Source: Streptomyces genisteinicus
Lineage (GTDB): Bacteria; Actinomycetota; Actinomycetes; Streptomycetales; Streptomycetaceae
Direction of reading: 5' to 3'
DNA: 64,000 nucleotides
Assembly (NCBI RefSeq): GCF_014489615.1
Contig: NZ_CP060825.1
Span: 7,548,001-7,612,000 of the forward strand
Made by a program: the position numbers and the translations under genes. Below, one piece after another: positions 1-7,152 of this stretch; position 1 is the stretch's first letter; every line of letters begins with the position of its first letter. The notes under the pieces were generated by a model. The model ran no database searches. It saw nothing but the letters and a program-made list of their open reading frames with translations, and was not told where the DNA came from.

Positions 1-444
1 ACGGAAGAAGGCGAGATCGGGACCGTCGGCCGTCATCGTGTCGAGCATTCCGGGCTCGGTGAAACACTCGGGACCCGGGCGGAAGTTGGCGCCGATGACC
101 ACGACCCTGCGCACCAGGTCGGGCCGGGCCGCGGCCACGAGCAGCGCCACGACACCGCCGTCGCTCCACCCGACGAGGTGGGCCGGTTCGCGGACGACGG
201 ACTCCACGAACGCCACCGTGTCGTCCGCCATGTCCCGGTAGGACAGCGGCCCCGGGACGTCGGGGGTGTGGCCGTGGGCGCGCCGCTCGGGAAGGAGCAC
301 GCGATGGACCGCGGCGAGATCGGCGCGCTGCGCGCCCCAGGCGTCGTTGGTGCAGAAGCCGCCGTGCAGCAGGACCAGCGGATCGCCGGACCCCTCGCTC
401 TCGTACCAGGTCCTCACACCGGGAAGGTCCGCGTAGTCGCCCAT
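1..444 (-). CDS. alpha/beta hydrolase, C-terminal part beyond window
   Basis: This is the N-terminal ~148 residues of an alpha/beta-hydrolase fold enzyme; the gene runs off the window start. The protein begins MGDYADLPGVRTWYESEG. It shows the oxyanion-hole HGG motif (LVLLHGGF, about residues 26-33) and the nucleophile elbow GWSDGG (Ser about residue 94), followed by the usual helix VVALLVAAARPDLV. The acid and histidine of the triad would lie in the missing part. The fold and the serine nucleophile are clear from the motifs. The substrate cannot be inferred, since the family covers esterases, lactonases and haloperoxidase-like enzymes. The ATG at 444 is chosen because the hydrolase fold begins immediately after it. 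Confidence 0.85.
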   Translation of the reverse strand, partial: MGDYADLPGVRTWYESEGSGDPLVLLHGGFCTNDAWGAQRADLAAVHRVLLPERRAHGHTPDVPGPLSYRDMADDTVAFVESVVREPAHLVGWSDGGVVALLVAAARPDLVRRVVVIGANFRPGPECFTEPGMLDTMTADGPDLAFFR

Positions 445-752
445 CGCCTCGACACCTCTCCGGACGGTCCGTGCGCCCGGCCCCGCCGCGGCCGTGCGGC
501 GGCAGGAGAGGACCGGTCACCGCCGTCCCTGCGGACGGCCCCGTCCCCGGCCAGTCTCCGCCGCCTCCGGGGCGCCCGCCACGCGGCACCGGGCACGGAG
601 CGTGAAGCGCAGGCCGGAGCGGGTGCCCCTGACGCGCGGCGGGCCGGCCCCTCGTCAGGGGCACCCACCGGGGGAGGGACGCCCCCCGCGTGCCGACGCC
701 GCTCACGGGGAGACCGCCGGTCACACCTCGCCGCTCACGGGGAGACCGCCGG
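445..752. other. intergenic, no gene seen
   Basis: This 308-base GC-rich stretch separates the hydrolase start from the stop of the next minus-strand gene. Open frames exist on both strands but none has a recognisable motif or a convincing ribosome binding site. The right end carries the first copy of a 32-bp tandem repeat described separately. Confidence 0.5.
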
Positions 753-762
753 TCACACCTCG
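699..762. repeat. perfect 32-bp tandem duplication over a stop codon
   Basis: Two identical 32-bp units abut at 699-730 and 731-762, beginning ccgctcacggggagaccgcc and ending ggtcacacctcg. The right copy contains the last two codons and TGA stop of the minus-strand gene at 753-1064. The left copy repeats the same codons and stop just beyond the gene. It looks like a recent replication-slippage duplication that leaves the protein unchanged. Confidence 0.9.
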
Positions 763-1064
763 ATGCCGGTCACCACCGCCGGGCCGAGCGGCGCCTCGTC
801 GGCGGTCACCCCGACGGCCGTCAGGGCCGACGCGACCGTCCGGCGGGCGGTGTCCTCCGCCTCGTCGCTGTCGGCCGCCTCGACCTCCAGGCGCACCGTG
901 AAGGTGTCGTTCTCGTTGACCGTCAGGATGCGCAGGTCCTCCCGGCGTCCGAGGGAGGTCTGCCGGGGGTCGGCGGGCCGCAGTTCGCGTTCCACCGCCG
1001 CCTGCACCTCCGCCGCCGGCGGTGTGAGGAACGTGCCCGGAATGGTGATCACATAGGTGCTCAT
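753..1064 (-). CDS. conserved-looking hypothetical protein, 103 aa
   Basis: This is a small acidic soluble protein of unknown function. It has regular coding structure (TFLTPPAAEVQAAVERELRP, then DRLEVEAADSDEAEDTARR-like amphipathic helices) and no membrane segment or signal peptide. The alternation of beta-like (YVITIPGTF, DTFTVRLEVEA) and helical segments suggests a compact alpha/beta fold. The ATG at 1064 is preferred over the adjacent in-frame GTG at 1067 because GGGAG lies 7 bases upstream of it. The gene is followed 89 bases upstream by a DUF4190 gene on the same strand, so the two may share a transcript. Its stop codon lies inside a 32-bp tandem duplication. I do not recognise the family. 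Confidence 0.6.
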   Translation of the reverse strand: MSTYVITIPGTFLTPPAAEVQAAVERELRPADPRQTSLGRREDLRILTVNENDTFTVRLEVEAADSDEAEDTARRTVASALTAVGVTADEAPLGPAVVTGIEV

Positions 1065-1153
1065 CACATGTCTCCCGTGTCTCGAACGAAAAGGTCGCCG
1101 ACCGCCGCGACGGCGGCCGGCGACCCGGAGGGAAATCGACTCCGTCGAACAGA

Positions 1154-1426
1154 TCAGCCGCCCGCGTACCAGCTGAATCCGCCGCTGGAGGAAGCGGCCA
1201 CGAGCAAGACCGTGAATATCACGAGATCCACGATTCCGAGCGCTATCCCGGCCTTCGCCATGGAGGCGCCGCCGGCCGGGGACCCGCGCAGGGCCACGGC
1301 GCCGAGCACGATCGCCAGCGGGCCCAGGATCACGTTGAAGAAGAGCAGCCCGACGATGCCGCAGACCAGGCTCGCCACGGCCAGACCGTTGGTTCCCGCC
1401 CGGGCGGCGGACGTTCCGTGTGTCAT
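1154..1426 (-). CDS. DUF4190-type small membrane protein
   Basis: This 90-residue membrane protein has two hydrophobic segments, about residues 13-45 (LAVASLVCGIVGLLFF, then GPLAIVLGAVAL) and 60-80 (AGIALGIVDLVIFTVLLVAA), with a short Gly/Ser-rich tail. The LA(V/I)ASLVCGI...GPLAIVLG...AxAGIxLGI pattern is typical of DUF4190 proteins, which are common and uncharacterised in actinomycetes. A GGAGG-like ribosome binding site precedes the ATG. It is probably co-oriented with the unknown gene at 753-1064. No function can be assigned beyond membrane localisation. Confidence 0.75.
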   Translation of the reverse strand: MTHGTSAARAGTNGLAVASLVCGIVGLLFFNVILGPLAIVLGAVALRGSPAGGASMAKAGIALGIVDLVIFTVLLVAASSSGGFSWYAGG

Positions 1427-1804
1427 CGCGGTCCTCCCTGTGTCCTTTGTTCCGTCACCGTGCGTCTGCCCCGCGGTGATTGACGCAATCGAGGGGAATT
1501 CCGTACGGTGCCGCCCCGCGCCGGGGGCGCCGCGGAGGTCCGCCGGGAATGTGACGGGAAACGCGTGGCTGTGGCCGCCGGCGGCTCCGGGAGCGGGAGA
1601 GCCGCCGGCGTCGAACCGGAAGCGGATTCGAGGACCGGACCGGGACCGGATTCAGGGACCGGCGGATCGGGCCCGTGGAATCCGCCGTGCGCCTTCCGGG
1701 ATTTCCGGTGCATCCGCTGCCACCACGCGGGGAGAAAGCCGGATGTCCCGTCCCGGCCGGAACGCGGACCGCTGCCCGTCACCGTCTTCGAGGAGCGCCC
1801 CGCC
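1427..1804. other. intergenic between divergent genes, no gene seen
   Basis: This is the divergent upstream region of the DUF4190 gene (minus) and the UBP zinc-finger gene (plus). An open plus-strand frame continues through it from 1508, but that part lacks protein-like composition. A GAGGAG at about 1790-1795 supports the start at 1805. No confident promoter or repeat was seen. Confidence 0.4.
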
Positions 1805-2185
1805 GTGCACCCCACCGAGCCGAGCCAGACCGCGGCCCCTTCTCCCGACGCACCGGGACCGGGCACGCCGTCCGCCGGGTGGCACCCGGCTCACGACGGC
1901 GGGCGCCCCGAGGGCCGGCGGTGCGCGCATGCGCCGGACGTCACCGTGCCGCCGCCCCCGCACCCGGACGAGTGCGAGGACTGCCCGCCCGGCGACCCCG
2001 GCCGGGTACGCCTGCGCCGGTGCACCACGTGCGGCCACGTCGGATGCTGCGACAGCTCCCGGGGCCGCCACGCGTACGCCCACTACGCGTCGGCCGGCCA
2101 CCCCGTCGCCGTCTCCCTCGCCCCGGACGAGTCGTGGGCCTGGTGCTACGAGGACGAGACGTTCCTGGTGGCCGGCGCGTCCTGA
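1805..2185 (+). CDS. UBP-type zinc finger protein
   Basis: The C-terminal ~80 residues match a ZnF-UBP domain. It contains CAHAPDVTV, CEDC, LRRCTTCGHVGCCDSS and RHAYAHYASAGHPVAVSL, which supply the spaced Cys and His zinc ligands, and ends WAWCYEDETFLV. In eukaryotes this fold binds the free C-terminus of ubiquitin; the role in Streptomyces, which lacks ubiquitin, is unknown. The open frame extends upstream to 1508, but the GTG at 1805 is chosen. It has GAGGAG about 9 bases upstream, and the sequence before it has no domain. The ~40 residues before the finger are low-complexity Pro/Gly-rich. The gene is convergent with the kinase gene, leaving only 37 bases between stops. Confidence 0.8.
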   Translation: MHPTEPSQTAAPSPDAPGPGTPSAGWHPAHDGGRPEGRRCAHAPDVTVPPPPHPDECEDCPPGDPGRVRLRRCTTCGHVGCCDSSRGRHAYAHYASAGHPVAVSLAPDESWAWCYEDETFLVAGAS

Positions 2186-2222
2186 CGAGCGGCCGCAGGC
2201 CCCGCCGCGATCCCCGCACCGG

Positions 2223-4040
2223 TCACGACTTGCGCACGTACTCCGCGGGTTCCGCGTCCGCGGCCATGCTGTAGAGGAGCATGCGGCCGTTGCCGGCGAC
2301 GGTCAGGAAGACGGCGTCGTCCTGGCGGCACTCCTCGGCCGACTCCGCGGTGTACGTACCCGGGCCGAGGGCGAGGACGGGGGACACGGCGCCGACGACG
2401 TGACTGCTCTCGCAGTACGCCTCGGACCCGTCCTCCATGCCCGCCTCGGCCGCGTGACGCACCAGCCGGCCGCCGGCCGGGCCCTGCGTGATCCGGATCA
2501 TCTCCTGCTCGCGGTACAGCTCGTTGGCGGGCACCCAGACGCCGACGTACGCCGCCGGCACCGCCTCCCGCCCGCCGACGGACCGGTGGAGGTCGGCGGT
2601 CAGGCCACCGGACTCCCAGGTCAGCACGGACGGCGAGCGGGCCGTGAGGGTCTGCCGCGCCAGCGGTCCGCACCCGCCCTTCGGCATCTGCGCGGTCACC
2701 CTGCCGCCGCCGACGACCAGCGTCCCGGCGCCCGCGGAGACCAGGTCGGCGCGTCCTGCGCACTGCCGGTCGCCTGCGGTGTCGATGTACGAGGCGACCG
2801 CGGAACCCTGCCCGCCGGCCGTCACCTCCAGCCGCAGCACGCGCTTCGGCATCTCGGGATCGCCCTCGACCACGCCCTCCCAGGCGCCCGTGAACTCCTC
2901 GGGCACCCTCCGTTCGCCGTCCTGCGACGCCGACGGGGAGCCGTCCGCGGGCGCATCCCCGCCCCTGTCGCCCCGAAGCGCCAGCGCGGTGCCGGCGGCC
3001 ACCGCGACGAGGGCGGCGGCCCCGGCGACGAACGGCCGCCACCGCAGCCGGCGCCGTCCGGACCGTGCTGCGGGCGTGGAAGCCGGCGCGGACGCGGAAG
3101 CGGCGTCCGGCTCCGGCTCCGGTCCCCGTGCCGGCTCCGGCGGAGGTGTCTGCGCGGAGAGCATCCGGGCGGCCAGCCGGCCGAGATCGGCCAGCAGTTC
3201 CGCCGGCAGCCACGGCCCGGCCGTGTCGGTGCGGACAGCGGCGGCGATCTGCCCGGCCGTGGGCCGCAGCGACGCGTCCTTGGCGAGACACGCGGCGACG
3301 AGTCCCGTCAGCGCGGGCGGCACCCCGGTGAGGTCCGGCTCCTCCTCGGCGATGCGGAACATCAGCGCGTGCAGACCCAGTTCGGCCGAGCCGAAGGGCA
3401 GCCGCCCCGTCGCCGCGTACACCAGGACGGAACCGAGACTGAAGACGTCCGCCGCCGGGGTCACCCGCTGTCCCCGCACCTGTTCCGGCGCCATGAAGCC
3501 GGGTGAGCCGAGGACGACTCCGGTGGAGGTGCGCAGGCCGCCCGCCACGGTGTCGAGGGCCCGGGCGATGCCGAAGTCGATGATCCGCGGGCCGTCCACG
3601 GTCAGCAGGATGTTCGAGGGCTTGAGGTCGCGGTGCACCAGCCCCGCCCCGTGGACGGCGCCGAGGGCCCGCGACAGCCGCCCGGCCAGTGCGTGCAGCG
3701 TGGCCTCGGGCAGCGGCCCGTAGCCCGCGCCGACGACCTGCTGCAGCGAGGGCCCCGGCACGTACTCGGTGGCCACCCAGGGCGCGGCGGCCTCGGTGTC
3801 GGAGCCGAGCACCCGCGCGGTCCATTCGCCGCCCACCCGGTGGAGCGCGGCGACCTCCTGGCGGAACCTGGCCCGGAACTCGGGATCCTCGGCCAGTTCC
3901 GCGCGCACCACCTTCACCGCGGCGGTCCGGCCGTCGCCCGAGCGCCCCAGGAAGACCTGGCCCATGCCGCCGGCGCCGAGCCTGCCGACCAGCGCGAAGT
4001 CCCCCATCCGGCGCGGATCCCCCGCCTCCAGGACGTGCAT
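2223..4040 (-). CDS. membrane-anchored Ser/Thr protein kinase (PknB-like)
   Basis: This is a 605-residue Hanks-type kinase. The N-terminal catalytic domain (about residues 15-270) has the glycine loop LGAGGMGQVF (21-30), the ATP-binding lysine K43 (AAVKVV), the catalytic loop HRDLKPSN (H136-R137-D138), DFG at 155-157 and APE in FMAPEQV. The arginine before the catalytic Asp marks it as an RD kinase. A Pro/Ala/Glu-rich linker (296-330) leads to one transmembrane helix (about 336-356). A ~240-residue extracellular domain follows, with no PASTA repeats and several cysteines. That outer domain is probably the sensor, but its ligand is unknown. No partner phosphatase or substrate gene lies next to it; a PP2C gene occurs about 9 kb away. 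Confidence 0.93.
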   Translation of the reverse strand: MHVLEAGDPRRMGDFALVGRLGAGGMGQVFLGRSGDGRTAAVKVVRAELAEDPEFRARFRQEVAALHRVGGEWTARVLGSDTEAAAPWVATEYVPGPSLQQVVGAGYGPLPEATLHALAGRLSRALGAVHGAGLVHRDLKPSNILLTVDGPRIIDFGIARALDTVAGGLRTSTGVVLGSPGFMAPEQVRGQRVTPAADVFSLGSVLVYAATGRLPFGSAELGLHALMFRIAEEEPDLTGVPPALTGLVAACLAKDASLRPTAGQIAAAVRTDTAGPWLPAELLADLGRLAARMLSAQTPPPEPARGPEPEPDAASASAPASTPAARSGRRRLRWRPFVAGAAALVAVAAGTALALRGDRGGDAPADGSPSASQDGERRVPEEFTGAWEGVVEGDPEMPKRVLRLEVTAGGQGSAVASYIDTAGDRQCAGRADLVSAGAGTLVVGGGRVTAQMPKGGCGPLARQTLTARSPSVLTWESGGLTADLHRSVGGREAVPAAYVGVWVPANELYREQEMIRITQGPAGGRLVRHAAEAGMEDGSEAYCESSHVVGAVSPVLALGPGTYTAESAEECRQDDAVFLTVAGNGRMLLYSMAADAEPAEYVRKS

Positions 4041-4219
4041 GCGTGCCCCCGCTTCCCCGTGTGCCGTGCCTGCTCTGCGCGGCGGCGACGTTACCGGTTC
4101 GGACCGGAGCTGTCCCGCGGCGTCCGGGCCCGGTACGCCGCGTCCGCAGGGGCCGGGGGCGTCCGTGGACGGGACCTGTTCCGCCGCGGAGGAACAGGTG
4201 CGGGACGGGCGGGTCGCAC

Positions 4220-4249
4220 GTGACGCACAAAATCGAACAGACGTATGAT
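4220..4249 (+). promoter_or_regulatory. candidate leaderless promoter
   Basis: GTGACG at 4220-4225 and TATGAT at 4244-4249, separated by 18 bases, resemble -35 and -10 hexamers. The ATG at 4256 lies 6 bases after the -10, so transcription would start at or next to the start codon. This agrees with the lack of a Shine-Dalgarno sequence before that gene. It is inferred from sequence only. Confidence 0.5.
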
Positions 4250-4255
4250 TCGAGC

Positions 4256-4627
4256 ATGACCGGAATCGACATGCCCGACGACCTCCGCGCCGCCCAGACG
4301 CGACTGCACCAGGCGACGGCCGAGCTCTCCGCCCTCCTCAGGTCGCTGCCGTGGTCCGTGGAGCCGCTGGACGGCCGCCCCGGCGACGAGCATCCGCACA
4401 CCGGAGCGGTGACCGGCGGCCGTGAACCCTCGCCCGGCTGGACCGGTGAACAGCGCGCCGTCGTCGCCCGGCTGCGCGCGGAGTGCCTCGACCTCTCCGC
4501 CGCCGTGGCGACCCACCCGTACTGGGCGGCGTTCACGGGCGAGGCGCTGGTCGACGCGCGCATGGCTCTGAAGGCGGCCACGCGGACCACCTCGACGCCG
4601 CGGGTCGACGTCGGCGTCGTCGCCTGA
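4256..4627 (+). CDS. hypothetical protein, 123 aa
   Basis: This soluble protein begins MTGIDMPDDLRAAQTRLHQ. A predicted N-terminal helix (DLRAAQTRLHQATAELSALLRSL) is followed by a Gly/Pro-rich loop and two further helices (WTGEQRAVVARLRAECLDLSAAVAT and GEALVDARMALKAAT). The helical pattern suggests a small helical bundle. I recognise no family. It starts at the ATG at 4256, directly downstream of a strong -10 element and without a Shine-Dalgarno sequence, so it is probably read from a leaderless message. Fourteen bases separate it from the DUF6233 gene, with which it probably forms an operon. Confidence 0.65.
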   Translation: MTGIDMPDDLRAAQTRLHQATAELSALLRSLPWSVEPLDGRPGDEHPHTGAVTGGREPSPGWTGEQRAVVARLRAECLDLSAAVATHPYWAAFTGEALVDARMALKAATRTTSTPRVDVGVVA

Positions 4628-4641
4628 TCCGCGGTCCCGTC

Positions 4642-4977
4642 ATGTCGGACCTGCCCCCGGACCTGCCGCGTCTGCGCACGCTGGAGACGTGGCTGGCGCT
4701 GGCGCTGGCCCGGGTCCGCGAGCGCATCGCCGACGAGGAGCGCCGGGAGCGCGAACGCCGCCGCGGCGAGAGGACCCGCCCGCCGGCAGCGGAGTGGCTG
4801 ATCGAGACGGGCATCGGCGAGGGGCACCGGGCGCTCTACGTGCACACGGGCGGCTGCCACATGGCCGGCAAGCGGGTGCGCGGCGTGTCCCGCGACGCGG
4901 CCGCCCGTGCCGTGGCCGAAGGCGTCGAGGCGTGCTCGCACTGCCGCGCGGACACCGGCCTCGGCATCCACGGATGA
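4642..4977 (+). CDS. DUF6233 domain-containing protein
   Basis: This 111-residue protein belongs to a Streptomyces-specific family. A charged helical N-terminus (LPPDLPRLRTLETWLALALARVRERIADEERRERERRR, written here in part) precedes the conserved block LYVHTGGCHMAGKRVRG. It ends with the characteristic GVEACSHCRADTGLGI, where a CxxC-like pair could bind metal. DUF6233 genes occur in many paralogous copies in Streptomyces genomes and have no known function. The start at 4642 follows the preceding hypothetical gene by 14 bases. A hairpin at 5124-5144 may terminate the transcript. Confidence 0.85.
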   Translation: MSDLPPDLPRLRTLETWLALALARVRERIADEERRERERRRGERTRPPAAEWLIETGIGEGHRALYVHTGGCHMAGKRVRGVSRDAAARAVAEGVEACSHCRADTGLGIHG

Positions 4978-5123
4978 CGCGGTCTCCGGCCGGTGCGCCG
5001 GTGCCGCGCACAGCCCCCCGGGGAGCGGCCGGCCGCGGTCGGCCGCCCGCCTCCCGAAGCCCGTCTCTCGCGGCTCAAGGCGTGGCGCTCCCGGTCTGCG
5101 GTGCCCGGTCGCCGGCGTTGCGG

Positions 5124-5144
5124 GCGGCGCCTGTGGGGCGCCGC
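5124..5144. terminator. hairpin between convergent genes
   Basis: GCGGCGCC (5124-5131) and GGCGCCGC (5137-5144) form a perfect 8-bp stem with a 5-base loop. It lies between the convergent DUF6233 and NUDIX genes, directly beyond the NUDIX stop. There is no U-tract, as is common in Streptomyces, so bidirectional termination is likely but not certain. Confidence 0.5.
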
Positions 5145-5148
5145 GGGT

Positions 5149-5688
5149 TCACTCGTCCCAGTCCCAGGTGTCGAAGTACGCCGGTGTCCCGGTCCGGCGG
5201 GCGTCCTGGACCGCGCGGAGCCGTGCGAAGTCCCGGTCGGTCATGAGCGGGCGCCAGGCCTCCAGGGGCAGCACGCGGACCTCGTCGTGCTCCGCCGGAT
5301 CGAGGACGATGTCCGCGATCTGGCGGTCGGTGAGCCGTCCGCCGTCGAAGACGAATCCCGCGGTCGCCAGCGGCCAGCCGCTGCCGGGCAGGCCGAACAC
5401 GGCGGCCAGCAGCCGCGGGGGACCGGACACACGGATGCCGGTCTCCTCCGCGGTCTCCCGGACGGCCGTCTCCCACGGCCTCTCACCCGGGTCGGCCGTC
5501 CCGCCCGGCCACTGCCACGTGTGCGTGCCGTAGACGGCGCGCAGGTGGACCGGACGGTCGTCCTCGTCGGTGAAGAACAGCGAACCGAAGATGGAGGCCT
5601 TCGGCAGGGTCGCCGCGTACTCCTCGGGCGGGAGCCAGCCGTCCAGGACCGGTCCGTGGGCGGTCGGGGTGCCGGCGTCGTGCGTCAC
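5149..5688 (-). CDS. NUDIX hydrolase
   Basis: This 179-residue enzyme should hydrolyse a nucleoside-diphosphate-X type substrate. The Nudix box reads GGTADPGERPWETAVRETAEETG, with the metal-binding REtaEE core, at about residues 67-89. The C-terminal part (DIVLDPAEHDEVRVLPLEAWRPLM, written here in part) is typical of MutT-like proteins acting on small nucleotides. The GTG start at 5688 overlaps the stop of the upstream NUDIX gene in a GTGA arrangement, and GGAG lies about 10 bases upstream. Translational coupling with that gene is likely. The substrate is unknown. Confidence 0.9.
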   Translation of the reverse strand: MTHDAGTPTAHGPVLDGWLPPEEYAATLPKASIFGSLFFTDEDDRPVHLRAVYGTHTWQWPGGTADPGERPWETAVRETAEETGIRVSGPPRLLAAVFGLPGSGWPLATAGFVFDGGRLTDRQIADIVLDPAEHDEVRVLPLEAWRPLMTDRDFARLRAVQDARRTGTPAYFDTWDWDE

Positions 5689-6290
5689 GGCGAGAGATCT
5701 CCTTGCGGGTGGGGGACGAGGGAGCGGGCGGAGGACGGCGGCGGGCCGGACGACCACCCCGTGCCGGGGGCCGCCGACGGAAGGACGCGGAGCCGGTCGA
5801 GTGCCGGGTCGTGGGCGACAGGGTCCCCGGGCTCCATGAAGTGCAGGGCGACGCCGCCGCCGGCCCGGTACGCGTCGATCCCGGCGCGGCAGTACGCGAC
5901 CATCGGCTCCGGGAGCGCGTCCAGCGGGAACCACCCCATCGCGTCGCACACGTGCGGTTCCCGCACCCGCGGCGTCCCGGTCCAGCGCGTGACCTCGAAG
6001 AAGAAGCCGACCCGCGCCCGGCCGGACGGCCCCCGGTGGTGCACCGTGACCGCGGCGCACAGGTCGCCGCCGGCCACGACCAGGCCGGTCTCCTCCGCCG
6101 TCTCGCGGACTGCGGCCGCCACGACGTCCTCGTGCGCCCCGTCGACGTGACCCGACGGTGCGTGCCACATGCCGGACGCGTAGACGTCGCCCGCCCGCCG
6201 GGACAGCAGCACCTCCCGCCCCGTGTCCCCGGCGCGGACCGCCAGCAGGTGCACGTCCAGCGGCACCCGGTGCCGCTCCACGGAGCTCAC
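5685..6290 (-). CDS. NUDIX hydrolase, upstream of pair
   Basis: This is a second NUDIX protein of about 201 residues. It has the box GHVDGAHEDVVAAAVRETAEETG and a long C-terminal region (VCDAMGWFPLDALPEPMVAYCRAGIDAYRAGGG, given here in outline) resembling NUDIX enzymes that act on larger nucleotides. Its stop overlaps the start of the next NUDIX gene by four bases (GTGA), so the two are co-translated. The start at the GTG at 6290 has GGAGG 4 bases upstream. An in-frame GTG at 6281 would give a longer spacing and is an alternative. Two different NUDIX folds in one transcript suggest sequential or paralogous nucleotide clean-up, but no substrate is indicated. Confidence 0.87.
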   Translation of the reverse strand: MSSVERHRVPLDVHLLAVRAGDTGREVLLSRRAGDVYASGMWHAPSGHVDGAHEDVVAAAVRETAEETGLVVAGGDLCAAVTVHHRGPSGRARVGFFFEVTRWTGTPRVREPHVCDAMGWFPLDALPEPMVAYCRAGIDAYRAGGGVALHFMEPGDPVAHDPALDRLRVLPSAAPGTGWSSGPPPSSARSLVPHPQGDLSP

Positions 6291-6666
6291 CGCGCCTCCG
6301 GCGCCCCGCGGAGCCGCCGGGCAGCGCGCGCCGGAGGCGCGGGAGGCGCAGCGAGGCGACGCGTGCCGGGGCGGCGTGCCGGTCGGGGCGGCAGAGGGTG
6401 CATGGCGGCCTCCGGTGCAGACGGTGCTGAGCTGACGCTCGGTGCAGAGCTGACGCTGTGCCCTGTCAACGACGACGGCCCGCCGGTCGAACACACGTCT
6501 TTCGGACAGCGTGCGAGCCGCGAAGCCGGTACGGGCACGCGCCCGTTCGGTGCTCCGAACCGTGTCCTGCCAGCTCACGGCATCGAGCGGCGGTGGCCGA
6601 AACGCCGATGCCGGCCCTGCTCGCCCGCCCCTGAGACGCGGACACCGCAGATAAGTCCGCCGGCGG
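6291..6666. other. intergenic, no gene seen
   Basis: This region lies between the divergent NUDIX and YciI genes. It contains an 18-bp tandem repeat (6422-6457) and, at its right end, the candidate ECF42 promoter. Small open frames occur but show no motif or ribosome binding site that I would trust. Confidence 0.4.
6422..6457. repeat. 18-bp tandem repeat, two copies
   Basis: The unit cggtgcNgagctgacgct occurs twice head-to-tail (6422-6439 and 6440-6457) with a single mismatch. It lies upstream of the NUDIX pair. It could be a spacer duplication or a pair of protein-binding half sites; nothing in the sequence decides between these. Confidence 0.7.
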
Positions 6667-6693
6667 TGTCGAGAACCTGCGGCCTGCTCCGTC
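6667..6693 (+). promoter_or_regulatory. candidate ECF42-dependent promoter
   Basis: TGTCGA (6667-6672) and CGTC (6690-6693) are separated by 17 bases, 52 bases upstream of the YciI start. This equals the signature reported for Streptomyces ECF42 sigma factors (TGTCGA at -35, CG(A/T)C at -10). The downstream operon encodes an ECF42 sigma factor, so this is a likely autoregulated promoter. The match is seen directly; activity is inferred. Confidence 0.7.
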
Positions 6694-6744
6694 CCAGGGG
6701 TGGAGGCGGCCACAATGGGCCGCACGAGCACGAGGAGAGACACC

Positions 6745-7152
6745 ATGGCCAAGTACCTGCTTCTCAAGCACTACCGCGGCGCTCCGGCCCCGGTGAACGA
6801 CGTCCCGATGGACCGGTGGACCCCGGAGGAGATCTCCGCGCACGTGCAGTTCATGCACGACTTCGCGGCCCGGCTCGAGACGTCCGGCGAGTTCGTCGAC
6901 GCCCAGGCCCTCGCGCCCGAGGGCTCGTGGGTGCGGTACGACGGAGAGGGGCGGCCGCCGGTCACCGACGGGCCGTTCGCGGAGACCAAGGACGTCATCG
7001 CCGGCTGGATGGTGATCGACGTGGACAGCCACGAGCGCGCCGTCGAGCTGGCCGGGGAGCTGTCGGCGGCCCCGGGCGCCGGAGGCCGGCCGATCCACGA
7101 GTGGCTGGAGCTGCGCCCGTTCCTGACCGCACCCCCCACGGTCACGGAGTGA
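6745..7152 (+). CDS. YciI/DGPF-family protein
   Basis: This 135-residue protein has the YCII-related fold. It begins MAKYLLLKHYRG and carries the hallmark block PPVTDGPFAETKDVIAGWMV, including the DGPF tetrapeptide, at about residues 70-90. It ends with IHEWLELRPF, as is usual for these proteins. DGPF proteins are regularly encoded beside ECF42 sigma factors. Their biochemical role is not established, and they appear dispensable for sigma activity in the systems studied. The ATG at 6745 has GGAG about 9 bases upstream. The gene overlaps or abuts the downstream sigma gene and shares the candidate ECF42 promoter at 6667-6693. Confidence 0.92.
   Translation: MAKYLLLKHYRGAPAPVNDVPMDRWTPEEISAHVQFMHDFAARLETSGEFVDAQALAPEGSWVRYDGEGRPPVTDGPFAETKDVIAGWMVIDVDSHERAVELAGELSAAPGAGGRPIHEWLELRPFLTAPPTVTE

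Noticed and set aside
1508..1804. Longer start for the UBP zinc-finger protein
   Set aside because: The extra ~99 residues are low-complexity, and the GTG at 1805 has a good ribosome binding site; homologue comparison could still change this.
4233..4254. TCGAAC...TTCGAG near the leaderless promoter as a LexA SOS box
   Set aside because: The half-sites are 10 bases apart, whereas the actinobacterial SOS box has about 4, so this is probably chance.
2146..4971. Long minus-strand open frame (941 codons) across the kinase and small genes
   Set aside because: It is antisense or out of frame to the kinase with its full set of catalytic motifs, and its composition (Arg/Gly/Ala-rich) is typical of shadow frames in high-GC DNA.
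6486..6502. CGAACACACG...TTTCG as an SOS box
   Set aside because: Imperfect dyad with wrong spacing and no DNA-repair gene downstream.
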